Assembly: GCA_041395945.1 (NCBI GenBank)
Contig: JAWKZN010000002.1
Span: forward strand, 1-64,000
DNA length: 64,000 bases
Direction of reading: 5' to 3'
DNA from: Pseudomonadales bacterium
GTDB lineage: Bacteria > Pseudomonadota > Gammaproteobacteria > Pseudomonadales > Azotimanducaceae
Part shown: positions 52,400 through 61,562 of the stretch, one piece after another
Layout of the letters: each line of letters starts with the position of its first letter
How positions within the stretch are numbered: position 1 is the first letter of the stretch
Notes under the pieces: model-generated
The model's database searches: none
What the model saw: only the letters and a program-made list of their open reading frames with translations
Told to the model about the DNA's origin: nothing
Made by a program: the position numbers and the translations under genes

Positions 52400-55300
52400 C
52401 CGGTGTGACTCTCAGTAGTTTCCGTGAGCTGGCGGTTCCCGGGATCGAGTTTGAGTGCCTCGATGCCATCCCCGGGTTCGTGCTGTTCAGCTTCCTGATC
52501 CGGTATCTCCGGTTGCGGTTCATGTGGTGACTGGGGCTGATCCATACTGGTGTCCCAGACCCCCACAAACTTGAGTTCAGGGTCCTGCAATGTACCCGAT
52601 ATCTGGTACTTGGCGCTGGAGAACTGCTCCAGGGGTTTGCGCAGGACCCGCTCGCCCACCAGCACACCGAGGCCTGCCAGCGGGTTCGCGATGGCGATAT
52701 ACGCCGCATACCAGGGCAGACTGCGGGACACCGGCAGGGTCACAACCATCTCGTTGCGCAACTGCTGGGTCTGCAGATCGATATCGCCGGCGATGCGGAA
52801 GTTCGATCCTGAACCGAGCACCATCAGCGGTTCCACGAAGCTCATCCTGTTGTCTTCGAACTGCGCCGTCGCCGACAGCGAATCAAAACTCACTCCCTCC
52901 CCGCTGACATCGGAGAAATCGAGTTTCAGGCGCTTGGCGATGGTGGAGAAGTTGATCAGGGAAAAAATGCGCAGCGCGCCGGTACCACCAGCTTCAACAT
53001 CGAGAAACCGTCCATTCTCCGCACTGAAGCTCGCCAGCCCCTCCAGCCGGGGCAGGTCGACCATCGCCGGGGAGCCACGCCAGCTCAGTTTGCCCGTAAG
53101 CGCTGCGCGCTCCGTGATCAGACTGGGTGCGTAGCCCCACAGCGGCAGCACTTCGGCCAGATTACCGGCCGCAAGCGAGCCTTCGAACAGGGTTTCGTTG
53201 GGCTCCGCCTGCCAGTAGAGGCGATCAGCCGTAATGCTCACACCACGCAACACGGCACGCAGATCCGTGATCGCAAGACCCCGGGCATCCGGCACCAGAC
53301 CGAAGCTCCAGGTGCCATAGTCACGTTCGCCGATCAGGAAGGAATCAACCTGCACATCGGCCCGTGCAAGCTCCCGGATCAGCTCCGGATCAAGCGGATC
53401 TTCTGTTTCACTACCCTCCTCGACGGCCACGTCATCACCAGGGAGCCGCAGCAACTGCAGATGCACATTCACGGGGTCTGTACCCGTCATCGCCACACGC
53501 CCCACGAGATCCGGGCTGTCGACCTCCACCTGGAGATCGGCAGCGCCCACCCTGCCGTTGAGTCTTGCGTGGGGAAACCGCACAGTGCCGACCCCGATGT
53601 GCTCGGCCTGCAGGTCCACCAGGCGCAGGTCGATCGGCAACCGTGACCCGCCCTGCTGACCGTCTTCCACAGAGGCCGCAGAATCCGGGATCACCTCCTC
53701 GATGGCGAATCCCTTTATATGACCACCGATTGCGAGCTCGTTGCGTGACATGTCGACCAGCGGCGGTGGCCCCGAAATCCCGATGGAACCACGCATCGGC
53801 GTAGCGTCGACATGCAGCCAGCCTGCCGCAGGTCCATAGCGGAAGCTCAGGGACTGGTAGTCATCCAGAAAGCGGACGTCCATCTCCGCGGGCACCGCAT
53901 CATCCACCCGTTTTGCCAGACCGCCGGGCAGGCTGATGGCCAGTCCAGCGAGGTCGGATTCAATCCTCAGGCGGGAGATATCCTCCCCGAGTTCGATGTA
54001 CAGATCGGCCTGAAAATCAAATCCACCGCGAAGATTGCCGGGATCGGCCATGTCCAGGGTGCTGAGGATGTCCTCGTACGCCGCCTGACCATTAACCCGG
54101 AATATGACCGTGTCTTCGTCCGCCTGGGCTGCAAAGGTCGCCGGTCGCTCGAACAGCCTGCCGCTGAGCCCGGATCCTTCCACCCTGTGGGGAAAACGGT
54201 AGCGCAGATTCCCTTCCAGTGCGCCAAGTTCGACCCGGTATTCGGCGAGAGAGAGATCGACGCCATCCAGATCGATCTCCAGATCGATGGCCAGTTCATC
54301 TTCGACCTCCAGCTCACCGATGTGTGATTGATCGAGTTTCAATGGAATGTGCATCCGGCCCCGCATATCCAGCATTCCCTCCCCGCTCCAGCCGGGCGTG
54401 ATGAAGGCCATCCACCGGGACAGGGGCGTGGTGCGTACAAAAGCCAGCGCCTGGGCCAGGTTCATCCGTGACGACAGATCGATGTCCGCGTAGGAGGCGT
54501 TGTCTCCAAGCACGATTCGACTGTTGGCAATATTCTCACCACCACTGTTGAAACCCTCCTCGACATCAATCCGGACTTCGCGGCCTGCAACCGCGATTTT
54601 GCCATCCAGGCCTGTCACTTCCGGCCAGTCGGCGTGGTAACGAACCTCACCGTCGTCTATCCGGGCGGAGAGCTCGACCCGGCGGGCGAGTTCAAAAGGT
54701 CGGGTGTGAATCTGACCATGGTAGGCAAAGGCAACGGCGCTCAACTGACCCGCACGCGGGCCCTGTTCGAGCCATTCCGGCAGCCCCGACGGCAGTTTGT
54801 AGGGAATGAAGTGCTTCGCGCGCTCCACACTCGTGTGATCCACATTGACAACAAGGGTGAGTGTTTCGTCGAAGCGGGACCCGGGGCGGGACAGACCGAA
54901 TCCTGCTGATACCCGACTGCCCTGGGTTTCGGCTCGAAAATTCATGCCGCGAAGTGCGAAATACTCCGCACCGATCCACGCCTGCAGTACACCCTGCAGA
55001 TCCGACAGCGCCCAGCGTTCGTGAAAGGTGTCGGGGAACTGCAGGTCCAGACTGTCCGATTTAAGGCGCAGTTCGAGGGTGTGTCCCGACCCGATGAGTT
55101 CGCCCGCGCCACCACGGATCCAGGGCGCCCCTTTGTAGCCGTCGAGATTGATATCACTGACCGTGGCCGCCAGCCCTGTCTCGAAGTCGGGCAGTCGGAC
55201 GAAGCCACGAAGGTTCCTGGCGGTGCCCTCCAGCCCGAGCGCTTCCAGCCAGCGTCTCGGTGCAGCCTCTTCCGCAAACAGGGCACCTGCAAATTCCGCG

Positions 55301-56271
55301 GCCGCACCAAGATCGAGCGCTTCGAGCCAGAACTGCGCAACGGCATCCTCATACTGGAAAAGCACCGCGGGTGCCTGCCAGTTTCCCTGCGGGCCGACCA
55401 GCTGCAGGGACCGGATCTCTCCGAACTGTCGATCCCGGGTACCACGACTCACCGCGACGAGACTCCCACTGAGCTGACGCTCCGGCGACAACTCGATCCG
55501 GTCGAGCTGGAGATCGAGCGAACCGCCAGACTCGGTCTCTTCGCGCCACCATCTGGCAGCCAGGGTTTCCACTCGCAGATCGGCCGCGCCGACGACCACC
55601 CGGGGTACTGTGAATCCTTCGATGTCGCTGCGCATCTGTTCCCGACGCGGTCTGACCAGTGGAATCCGTTCTTCGATATCGATACCGATTTCCATCGAAC
55701 ATCCCGGGTCACACGCCCCGCCGAGATTGCTCGCCTGCAGACGGTGCCGGTGAACGCCACCCCGATTGATCGCCTGGAATCGCAGCGAAATATCGTCCGC
55801 CACCAGCGCCGCATCCTCATTGCGGGTGAATCCCAGATGCACCGCGAGATCCAGCTCATCGCTGTGATAGAGGGTATCCAGAGGGTCGAAACCACCGCCA
55901 CCCTGAGCACCGAGCAGGCCCCAGCCGCTGTCCGTCCGGGCCAGGACCAGTCGTCCCCCGGCAACACTCGCCCTCCGGGCAATCAGACGATTGCGGATCA
56001 GGCTTTCTATCCAGTCGAGCTCGATACTGAGATTTTCAAGATGGCCGGCAGGCAGGGTGAGGCGCTCCACACGCACGACGGGATTCAGCAGCCGCCAATC
56101 TCCGGTCAGCCCGGTGAGCTGAATCTGCTGGCCGGCCAGCCAGTCATTCGTACCCGCCTCCACATCGTCGAGCACACTGAACAGAATTCGACCCGCCACC
56201 TGAAACAGCGCGGCGAGCAGCATGCCGAGGGTGAGAAACACCAGCACGGTCCTGAACAGGTAGCGGTGCAA
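52396..56271 (-). CDS. yhdP: AsmA-like envelope protein YhdP
   Basis: Large inner-membrane-anchored periplasmic protein; with TamB and YdbH it is implicated in moving phospholipids to the outer membrane. The 1291 residues match the family (about 1266 in E. coli). An N-terminal membrane helix at about 6-28 is followed by long beta-rich repeats that form a groove, and a C-terminal AsmA-like segment (AGDIDLQTQQLRNEMVVTLPVSRSLPW), then an acidic, Gln/Pro-rich tail. It is the longest gene in the window. Confidence 0.93.
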   Translation of the reverse strand: MHRYLFRTVLVFLTLGMLLAALFQVAGRILFSVLDDVEAGTNDWLAGQQIQLTGLTGDWRLLNPVVRVERLTLPAGHLENLSIELDWIESLIRNRLIARRASVAGGRLVLARTDSGWGLLGAQGGGGFDPLDTLYHSDELDLAVHLGFTRNEDAALVADDISLRFQAINRGGVHRHRLQASNLGGACDPGCSMEIGIDIEERIPLVRPRREQMRSDIEGFTVPRVVVGAADLRVETLAARWWREETESGGSLDLQLDRIELSPERQLSGSLVAVSRGTRDRQFGEIRSLQLVGPQGNWQAPAVLFQYEDAVAQFWLEALDLGAAAEFAGALFAEEAAPRRWLEALGLEGTARNLRGFVRLPDFETGLAATVSDINLDGYKGAPWIRGGAGELIGSGHTLELRLKSDSLDLQFPDTFHERWALSDLQGVLQAWIGAEYFALRGMNFRAETQGSRVSAGFGLSRPGSRFDETLTLVVNVDHTSVERAKHFIPYKLPSGLPEWLEQGPRAGQLSAVAFAYHGQIHTRPFELARRVELSARIDDGEVRYHADWPEVTGLDGKIAVAGREVRIDVEEGFNSGGENIANSRIVLGDNASYADIDLSSRMNLAQALAFVRTTPLSRWMAFITPGWSGEGMLDMRGRMHIPLKLDQSHIGELEVEDELAIDLEIDLDGVDLSLAEYRVELGALEGNLRYRFPHRVEGSGLSGRLFERPATFAAQADEDTVIFRVNGQAAYEDILSTLDMADPGNLRGGFDFQADLYIELGEDISRLRIESDLAGLAISLPGGLAKRVDDAVPAEMDVRFLDDYQSLSFRYGPAAGWLHVDATPMRGSIGISGPPPLVDMSRNELAIGGHIKGFAIEEVIPDSAASVEDGQQGGSRLPIDLRLVDLQAEHIGVGTVRFPHARLNGRVGAADLQVEVDSPDLVGRVAMTGTDPVNVHLQLLRLPGDDVAVEEGSETEDPLDPELIRELARADVQVDSFLIGERDYGTWSFGLVPDARGLAITDLRAVLRGVSITADRLYWQAEPNETLFEGSLAAGNLAEVLPLWGYAPSLITERAALTGKLSWRGSPAMVDLPRLEGLASFSAENGRFLDVEAGGTGALRIFSLINFSTIAKRLKLDFSDVSGEGVSFDSLSATAQFEDNRMSFVEPLMVLGSGSNFRIAGDIDLQTQQLRNEMVVTLPVSRSLPWYAAYIAIANPLAGLGVLVGERVLRKPLEQFSSAKYQISGTLQDPELKFVGVWDTSMDQPQSPHEPQPEIPDQEAEQHEPGDGIEALKLDPGNRQLTETTESHTG

Positions 56272-56384
56272 GATCGGGCCCTAGGAGACGTGAATCGGCT
56301 GTCGGGAGTACATCATGCTCCCTTAGACCTCGACCGGGGTGAAATCATTCGGTTTTCTGATTCGATGTGCACGCCTGCTTTTTT

Positions 56385-57890
56385 TCATTGCGGCGGGCGA
56401 GCACTCTGTACCAGCACCACGTCAAACTCACCCGGGCCGTAGCAGGGCTCGACCTGAATGCAGATCTCCCGGCCGATCTGAGCAGATAGATTGCGCAGCG
56501 CTCCGGCATCTTCGTCCAACAGTCGGTCAACCACATCGGCGGAACTGCGGATCTGGTAGCCGCCTTCCCGCTGCCCGGCGTCGCAGCGTATCCGTGCGTC
56601 TTCGATGATGGCACGAAACAGCTCGATACAGGTGCTCTCCGCGGTCTTCACAAGCCCTGAACCTGCGCAGCGGGAACAAGGCTCACACACCTGCTGCAGC
56701 AGGGACTCCCGCGTCCGCTTACGGCTCATCTGCACCAGACCCAGGGAAGAAAAACCTTCGATCCGGGTACGCGCTGGATCGAGCTCAGTGGCTTTTTCGA
56801 GCACACGCAACACCTGTCGTTTGTGTTCGTCATCCTGCATGTCTATGAAATCGATGATGATGATCCCGCCCAGATTGCGTAACCGCAGCTGCCTGGGAAT
56901 GGCTGCCGCCGCCTCGAGGTTGGTGCGGTATACGGTCTCCTCGAGACTGGTGCTGCCGAGAAATCCACCCGTATTCACATCGATAGTGATCATGGCTTCG
57001 GTCTGTTCGATCACCAGATGTCCGCCACTTTTGAGGTTGACCCGCTTATCCAGCGCCCGGGCGATCTCATCATCTACTCCTGCGCGCTGAAACAGCGAGC
57101 GAGGTTCCTCGTCACAGACCACCCGCTCGGCGAACTCAGGTATGAATTCATCGACAAAGCGCCGCACACGATCGTAAGTGTGACGCTCGTCGATAACGAT
57201 GCGCTGGACATCGGGTCCGGCGAGATCCCGCACCACCCGAATGTGGAGCGGCAGTTCCTCATAGACGAGTGCGGGCACACTGACATTTCTTTTCTTCTCG
57301 AGAATACGATCCCAGATCCGGGTCAGTACTCTGGTATCGAGTTCGATCGCAGCCTCTTCAATGCCGTCTGCAGCGGTGCGGGCAATAAATCCCATACCCA
57401 CACCCTGTTCGCTGCGCACCTGGGCGATCAGCGCAGTCAGCCGCTCGCGCTCCAGGGGATCTTCGATCCGCTGGGAGATTCCAATGTGGTCCGTGAAGGG
57501 CATGAGAACCAGGAAGCGCGATGCCAGAGCAATCTGCGTGGACAGCCGCGCACCCTTACCGGAAATGGGATCTTTAACAATCTGTACCATCAGGCACTGA
57601 CCATCATGAAGAAGGTCCCGGATATCGGGTGCGGCACTGGTGACCTCACCGAGCATCAGCCGGGGGCCTTCGATGTCGCGAACGTGCAGGAATCCCGGCC
57701 GTTCCAGCCCGATGTCCACGAATGCAGCCTGCATTCCCGGAATGATCCGCGCGACTTTGCCCAGGTAGACGTTCCCCGTGCGGCTGTAGCCGTCAGCTCT
57801 GGCCAGATGAATCTCCTGCACCTGACCTCCCGCAACCAGAGCCACGCGGGTCTCAAACTCACTGACCGCTATGAGAATTTCTTCAGCCAT
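56385..57890 (-). CDS. rng: Ribonuclease G
   Basis: Endoribonuclease that matures 16S rRNA 5' ends and degrades some mRNAs. The 501 residues have an S1 domain (VYLGKVARIIPGMQAAFVDIGLERPGFLHV), catalytic aspartates in MITIDVNTGGFLG and IIIIDFIDM, and a zinc-link CEPCSRC. It lacks the long C-terminal scaffold of RNase E. The start lies inside the maf end with an 8-base overlap. The 113-base gap to yhdP has no gene. Confidence 0.96.
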   Translation of the reverse strand: MAEEILIAVSEFETRVALVAGGQVQEIHLARADGYSRTGNVYLGKVARIIPGMQAAFVDIGLERPGFLHVRDIEGPRLMLGEVTSAAPDIRDLLHDGQCLMVQIVKDPISGKGARLSTQIALASRFLVLMPFTDHIGISQRIEDPLERERLTALIAQVRSEQGVGMGFIARTAADGIEEAAIELDTRVLTRIWDRILEKKRNVSVPALVYEELPLHIRVVRDLAGPDVQRIVIDERHTYDRVRRFVDEFIPEFAERVVCDEEPRSLFQRAGVDDEIARALDKRVNLKSGGHLVIEQTEAMITIDVNTGGFLGSTSLEETVYRTNLEAAAAIPRQLRLRNLGGIIIIDFIDMQDDEHKRQVLRVLEKATELDPARTRIEGFSSLGLVQMSRKRTRESLLQQVCEPCSRCAGSGLVKTAESTCIELFRAIIEDARIRCDAGQREGGYQIRSSADVVDRLLDEDAGALRNLSAQIGREICIQVEPCYGPGEFDVVLVQSARPPQ

Positions 57891-58485
57891 CTGTACGACA
57901 GCGCCAGGTGTCCACGCCCATCTGCGCCAGCAGCCGCTCTGTCTCCGTAAGCGGCAATCCTACAACTGCGCTGTAACTGCCCTCGATACTTGCCGCAAAT
58001 ATACCCCCAATCCCCTGAATACCATAACCGCCTGCCTTGTCGACGGGCTCACCGCTCTCCCAGTAGCGTTGTGCTTCCTCTGCGGAAATATCCCGGAAAC
58101 GTACTCGAGTCGACACCAGATCCACCAGCAGACGGTCACCGTTGCACACGGCTACCGCTGTATGCACCCGGTGCTCACGTCCAGCCAGCGTCAGCAGCAT
58201 TTCGATGGCTTCTTCGCGACCTGCCGGTTTACCGAGTATCCGGTTGTCCGTTACCACGATGGTGTCGGCGGCAAGCGTGATGCGTCCCACCCGGGATCCT
58301 GCGGCTGCTTTGCTGCGTGCCATACGACACACATAGTCTTCCGGCAACTCACCGGAATGGATGCTTTCATCCACCGCAGAAGCCACCGCCTCGAAGGGAA
58401 TGCGGATCTGCGCCAGCAGCTGTGCCCTCCTGGGTGATGCCGAGGCCAGAATGATGGGAGTCTGAAGGTCCATATTCAGGCTCAT
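57883..58485 (-). CDS. maf: Maf-like nucleotide pyrophosphatase
   Basis: Hydrolyses modified nucleoside triphosphates such as dTTP/UTP or m7GTP, preventing misincorporation. The 200 residues have the substrate motif ILASASPRRAQLL, ADTIVVTDNRILGKP and GKAGGYGIQGIG-type sequence (DKAGGYGIQGIGG), which suggests the YhdE-type dTTP/UTP enzyme. The ATG at 58485 overlaps the mreD stop; an ATG at 58473 is possible. Confidence 0.93.
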   Translation of the reverse strand: MSLNMDLQTPIILASASPRRAQLLAQIRIPFEAVASAVDESIHSGELPEDYVCRMARSKAAAGSRVGRITLAADTIVVTDNRILGKPAGREEAIEMLLTLAGREHRVHTAVAVCNGDRLLVDLVSTRVRFRDISAEEAQRYWESGEPVDKAGGYGIQGIGGIFAASIEGSYSAVVGLPLTETERLLAQMGVDTWRCRTDG

Positions 58486-58976
58486 TCCACTCGAACCCGG
58501 GTACGCAGTCTCTGCAGCAGCAGATACACGAAGGGCCAGACCAGCATGCTCGACAGCGCCGGGAGGATCACCTGCCAGTCGAAACCGCGATCGAAGGCGG
58601 CATCCTGTACCGCCATGCGGATCCCTTCGGTTGCCAGCACCAGCAACAGCAGCACGCCCGCCTGCTGAAACACCGAGTACATCCTCAGCCGCTCATAGAA
58701 ACGCCAGCCGATATAGGTGATCGCCGCCAGCAGGAAGCCATTGAGGCCGAGGGGATCTGCATAGAGTGCATCGACCAGCAACCCCAGCAGCCAGACTGAG
58801 ATAAGCCCGATCCGGTGCGGCAGTTCCATGACCCAGAAGAACACCACCATGGCCAGCCACGCAGGACGCAGCCAGCCCAGCCACTGGGGCCAGCTCTCCG
58901 GCAGATGCAGCAGTCCAAGCAGCATTGCCACCACCACTGTCAGCAGGATGAGCCAGCCTCCCCGGGTCAGATTCAT
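58482..58976 (-). CDS. mreD: Rod shape-determining protein MreD
   Basis: Polytopic membrane partner of MreC in the elongasome. The 164 residues have five hydrophobic segments and the conserved LGLLVDALYADPLGLNGFLLAAITYI. Identity rests on topology and on the mreB-mreC-mreD order; overlaps mreC by 4 bases. Confidence 0.93.
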   Translation of the reverse strand: MNLTRGGWLILLTVVVAMLLGLLHLPESWPQWLGWLRPAWLAMVVFFWVMELPHRIGLISVWLLGLLVDALYADPLGLNGFLLAAITYIGWRFYERLRMYSVFQQAGVLLLLVLATEGIRMAVQDAAFDRGFDWQVILPALSSMLVWPFVYLLLQRLRTRVRVE

Positions 58977-59890
58977 TCGCCGGGGCTCTCTTCAGGGGGC
59001 GGCTGAGACTCCGGGTCTCCGGCACTGTGCACGTCGTCGCTGAGCATGGCTTCCGCCTGCAGGGCTTCCTGTTCCGGATCGAAAACCACCAGTACGTGAC
59101 GGGAACGATCGAGTTGCGCCAGTGGACGCACGGTGACCCGGGCATAGGGATGCGTCTGATCGACGATTGTCGACGTGACATACCCGACCGGATACCCCCT
59201 GGGGAAACGCCCTCCCAGGCCCGAGCTCTCAAGCAGGTCTCCCTCCCGAATATCGGCAGTCACCGGTACATTTTCGAGCTCAAGGACATCCAGCCGGCCG
59301 GTGCCGCCGGCAATACTGCGTACGCCATTGCGATTGACCTGCACCGGCACCGCGTGGCTTGTATCAACTATGAGCAGCACCCGGCTGGTGTAGCGATCCA
59401 CCTCGACGATCTGGCCGAAGAGTCCATGCGCATCGATCACCGCATGACCCACCGCGACACCTGCCGCACTGCCTTTGTCGATGATGACCTGGAAGGTATT
59501 CGGAGAGGGTACAACACCGACCAGTTCGGCAACCAGAACCTGTGCGGGCAGTCGGGCACGGCTTCCGAGCAGACCGCGCAGGCGCTCGTTCTCCGTTTTC
59601 AGTGACTGGTACTGCTGGGCAACTTCGGTGAGTTCGAGCACCCGCTGGCGGAGCGCGGCGTTCTGTGCCTGCAGGTTGTCGCGGGAGCTGAATACTTCTC
59701 CAACTTCCGAGGCGGCGAGATAGGGTGATTCGGCGATGATCTGGAGCGGACTCACCAGGGTGCCGACGACACTGCGAAAGGGTTCGAGGAGGCGGGTTGA
59801 GACATCGACAGTCACGAGCACCAGTGAGACCAGGGCCAGTCCCGTCAGTAAATAGCCTGCGCCGGATTCGCGGACAAACAGAGCTTTGAT
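58973..59890 (-). CDS. mreC: Rod shape-determining protein MreC, probable non-standard start codon
   Basis: Bitopic elongasome protein whose periplasmic beta domains contact PBP2. The first standard in-frame start is GTG 59821 (282 residues), but it cuts the membrane helix: in-frame sequence upstream encodes KALFVRESGAGYLLTGLALV, joining directly to SLVLVTVDVSTRLLEPFRS. No ATG, GTG or TTG occurs between 59821 and the upstream stop (TAA at 59941-59939). An ATC at 59890 is preceded by AGGGG with an 8-base spacer and would give 305 residues. A coiled coil near 75-115 and the MreC domain follow. Gene identity is firm, the start is inferred. Confidence 0.85.
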   Translation of the reverse strand: MKALFVRESGAGYLLTGLALVSLVLVTVDVSTRLLEPFRSVVGTLVSPLQIIAESPYLAASEVGEVFSSRDNLQAQNAALRQRVLELTEVAQQYQSLKTENERLRGLLGSRARLPAQVLVAELVGVVPSPNTFQVIIDKGSAAGVAVGHAVIDAHGLFGQIVEVDRYTSRVLLIVDTSHAVPVQVNRNGVRSIAGGTGRLDVLELENVPVTADIREGDLLESSGLGGRFPRGYPVGYVTSTIVDQTHPYARVTVRPLAQLDRSRHVLVVFDPEQEALQAEAMLSDDVHSAGDPESQPPPEESPGE

Positions 59891-59956
59891 CGAAGCAACC
59901 CCTCGCTGATTTCGTGCGCCACGACCGTGTCGCGACCTTTAAAAACTGCCGGCAGA

Positions 59957-60997
59957 CTACTCAGTGGATAACAGGTCCGCATTGCCGGCCTTGTCCATCA
60001 TCTCCAGCGCTTTGCCGCCACCGCGGGCCACACAGGTCAGTGGATCTTCCGCAATGATGACCGGCAGGCCCGTTTCCTCCGCCAGCAGCACATCGAGGTC
60101 CCGCAGCAGCGCACCACCCCCCGTCAGTACCAGACCGGTTTCCGCGATATCCGAGGCCAGTTCCGGCGGACACTGCTCGAGAGCACTCTTTACCGCCTGC
60201 ACGATCATCGACAGCGGTTCCTGCAGTGCCTCCAGGATCTCATTGCTGTTCAACGTGAAACTGCGCGGTACGCCCTCCGCAAGATTGCGCCCCCGCACAT
60301 CGATCTCCCGGACTTCCTTCTGGGGATAGGCAGCACCGATCTCCTGTTTGATTCGCTCTGCGGTGGCCTCGCCGATCAGACTGCCCTGAGTCCGCCGTAC
60401 ATAGGCCACGATCGCCTCATCGAAGCGATCACCGCCGACCCGCACGGTGTCCGAGTAGACCACGCCGTTCAAGGAGATGATGGCGATCTCCGTGGTACCA
60501 CCGCCGATATCCACGACCATGGTGCCCACTGCCTCCTGCACCGGCAGACCGGCTCCGATGGCGGCCGCCATGGGCTCCTCAATCAGTCGCACATCACGGG
60601 CGCCTGCGGACAGCGCACTTTCACGGATCGCTCGACGCTCTACCTCTGTGGACTTGCAGGGCACACAGACCAGAACTCTCGGGCTCGGCCGGATGAAGGA
60701 GTTCTCGTGTACCTTGTTGATGAAATACTTCAGCATTTTTTCCGTGACGAGAAAATCTGCAATCACCCCATCTTTGAGCGGACGGATGGCGGTGATGTTG
60801 CCCGGTGTGCGACCGAGCATCCGTTTGGCGTCCAGACCCACGGCCGCGACGGTTTTCACATTACCCTGAATTCTGATGGCAACCACTGAAGGTTCGTTCA
60901 GCACGATACCCTGGTCGCGCACATAGATGAGCGTGTTGGCTGTACCGAGGTCGATGGAAAGATCGCGGGAAAACAGCCCACGGATATTCTTAAACAT
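59957..60997 (-). CDS. mreB: Rod shape-determining actin homologue MreB
   Basis: Actin-like filament protein that guides lateral wall synthesis. The 346 residues have the nucleotide motifs DLGTANTLIYV, MVVDIGGGTTEIAIISL and LTGGGALLRDLD, and the membrane-binding N-terminal amphipathic stretch MFKNIRGLFSRD. It is the first gene of mreBCD-maf-rng-yhdP-tldD. The upstream region carries a tandem 18-bp repeat. Confidence 0.98.
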   Translation of the reverse strand: MFKNIRGLFSRDLSIDLGTANTLIYVRDQGIVLNEPSVVAIRIQGNVKTVAAVGLDAKRMLGRTPGNITAIRPLKDGVIADFLVTEKMLKYFINKVHENSFIRPSPRVLVCVPCKSTEVERRAIRESALSAGARDVRLIEEPMAAAIGAGLPVQEAVGTMVVDIGGGTTEIAIISLNGVVYSDTVRVGGDRFDEAIVAYVRRTQGSLIGEATAERIKQEIGAAYPQKEVREIDVRGRNLAEGVPRSFTLNSNEILEALQEPLSMIVQAVKSALEQCPPELASDIAETGLVLTGGGALLRDLDVLLAEETGLPVIIAEDPLTCVARGGGKALEMMDKAGNADLLSTE

Positions 60998-61036
60998 GTG
61001 TGCGTACGGCTCTGGTGATCAAGGATTGGCTCTCTA

Positions 61037-61106
61037 TCCGAAGAACTAGGCCTGTCCGAAGAATTAGGCCTGTCCGAAGAACTAGGCTTATCCGAAGAAT
61101 TAGGCA
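61037..61106. repeat. Tandem 18-bp repeat (about 3.9 copies) upstream of mreB
   Basis: Units start at 61037, 61055, 61073 and 61091. The first is TCCGAAGAACTAGGCCTG; base 11 alternates C, T, C, T, so a 36-bp higher-order unit is visible. Units 3 and 4 diverge at their 3' ends. The array lies 40-110 bases upstream of the mreB ATG, inside the expected leader. On the minus strand every unit contains CTTCGG, a possible UUCG-capped hairpin in RNA. Confidence 0.95.
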
Positions 61107-61129
61107 TCCGCGGAACGGGCTCAATGGGA

Positions 61130-61135
61130 AGTATA
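61130..61135 (-). promoter_or_regulatory. Candidate -10 element of mreB
   Basis: TATACT on the minus strand, about 135 bases upstream of the mreB ATG. No convincing -35 is present at 16-19 bases. If used, transcription would begin near 61123 and the 18-bp repeats would be in the 5' untranslated leader. The 278-base gap between mreB and gatC holds no credible gene. Confidence 0.4.
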
Positions 61136-61275
61136 GGCGCTTCCCGACCCGGCCGTACTCTATCATGAAACCCGGCGAAACGAAGCGGCATCCCGTGCTG
61201 CGATCGGCGCGCAGGTACCTGATTCGGCGCGGATTCTTTATTTCACCACCTTGATTGGATTAGGCTTGCGCGCCT

Positions 61276-61557
61276 ATGGCTGACATCGACCTTTCCCACC
61301 TCGCAAACCTTGCGCAACTGGAGCTCTCCGGCGTTGAGCAGGCGGCTGCGCGCGAAGATCTGGCACGCATCATCGCCATGGTCGATCACATGCAGTCCAT
61401 CCCCACGGATCACGTGGAGCCGCTTTCCCATCCTCTGGACGCCAGCGCCCGTCTGCGGACCGATCGCGTGACCGAAACCGTGGATCGCGAACTCCTCCAG
61501 AAGGGTGCCCCCGCGACGGCGGATGGCCTGTATCTGGTGCCCCGGGTCGTTGAATAG
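61276..61557 (+). CDS. gatC: Glu/Asp-tRNA amidotransferase subunit C
   Basis: Small subunit that stabilises GatA-GatB in the amidotransferase converting Glu-tRNA(Gln) and/or Asp-tRNA(Asn) to the amidated forms. The 93 residues contain DLSHLANLAQLELSG, ARIIAMVDHMQSI and the C-terminal LYLVPRVVE. It is divergent from mreB, as in Pseudomonas. Which tRNA is used depends on whether GlnRS/AsnRS exist elsewhere. Confidence 0.95.
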   Translation: MADIDLSHLANLAQLELSGVEQAAAREDLARIIAMVDHMQSIPTDHVEPLSHPLDASARLRTDRVTETVDRELLQKGAPATADGLYLVPRVVE

Positions 61558-61562
61558 GGCAG

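Noticed and set aside
55021..56442. 473-codon plus-strand open frame opposite yhdP
   Set aside because: Antisense shadow of yhdP in biased sequence; no start context and no family resemblance.
60898..61254. Overlapping open frames on both strands through the repeat upstream of mreB, encoding repeated PSSSDRPNSSDR or RRTRPVRRIRPV
   Set aside because: The repeat unit is 18 bases, a multiple of 3, so it stays open in several frames. There is no ribosome site, no family resemblance, and the minus-strand frame runs into mreB.
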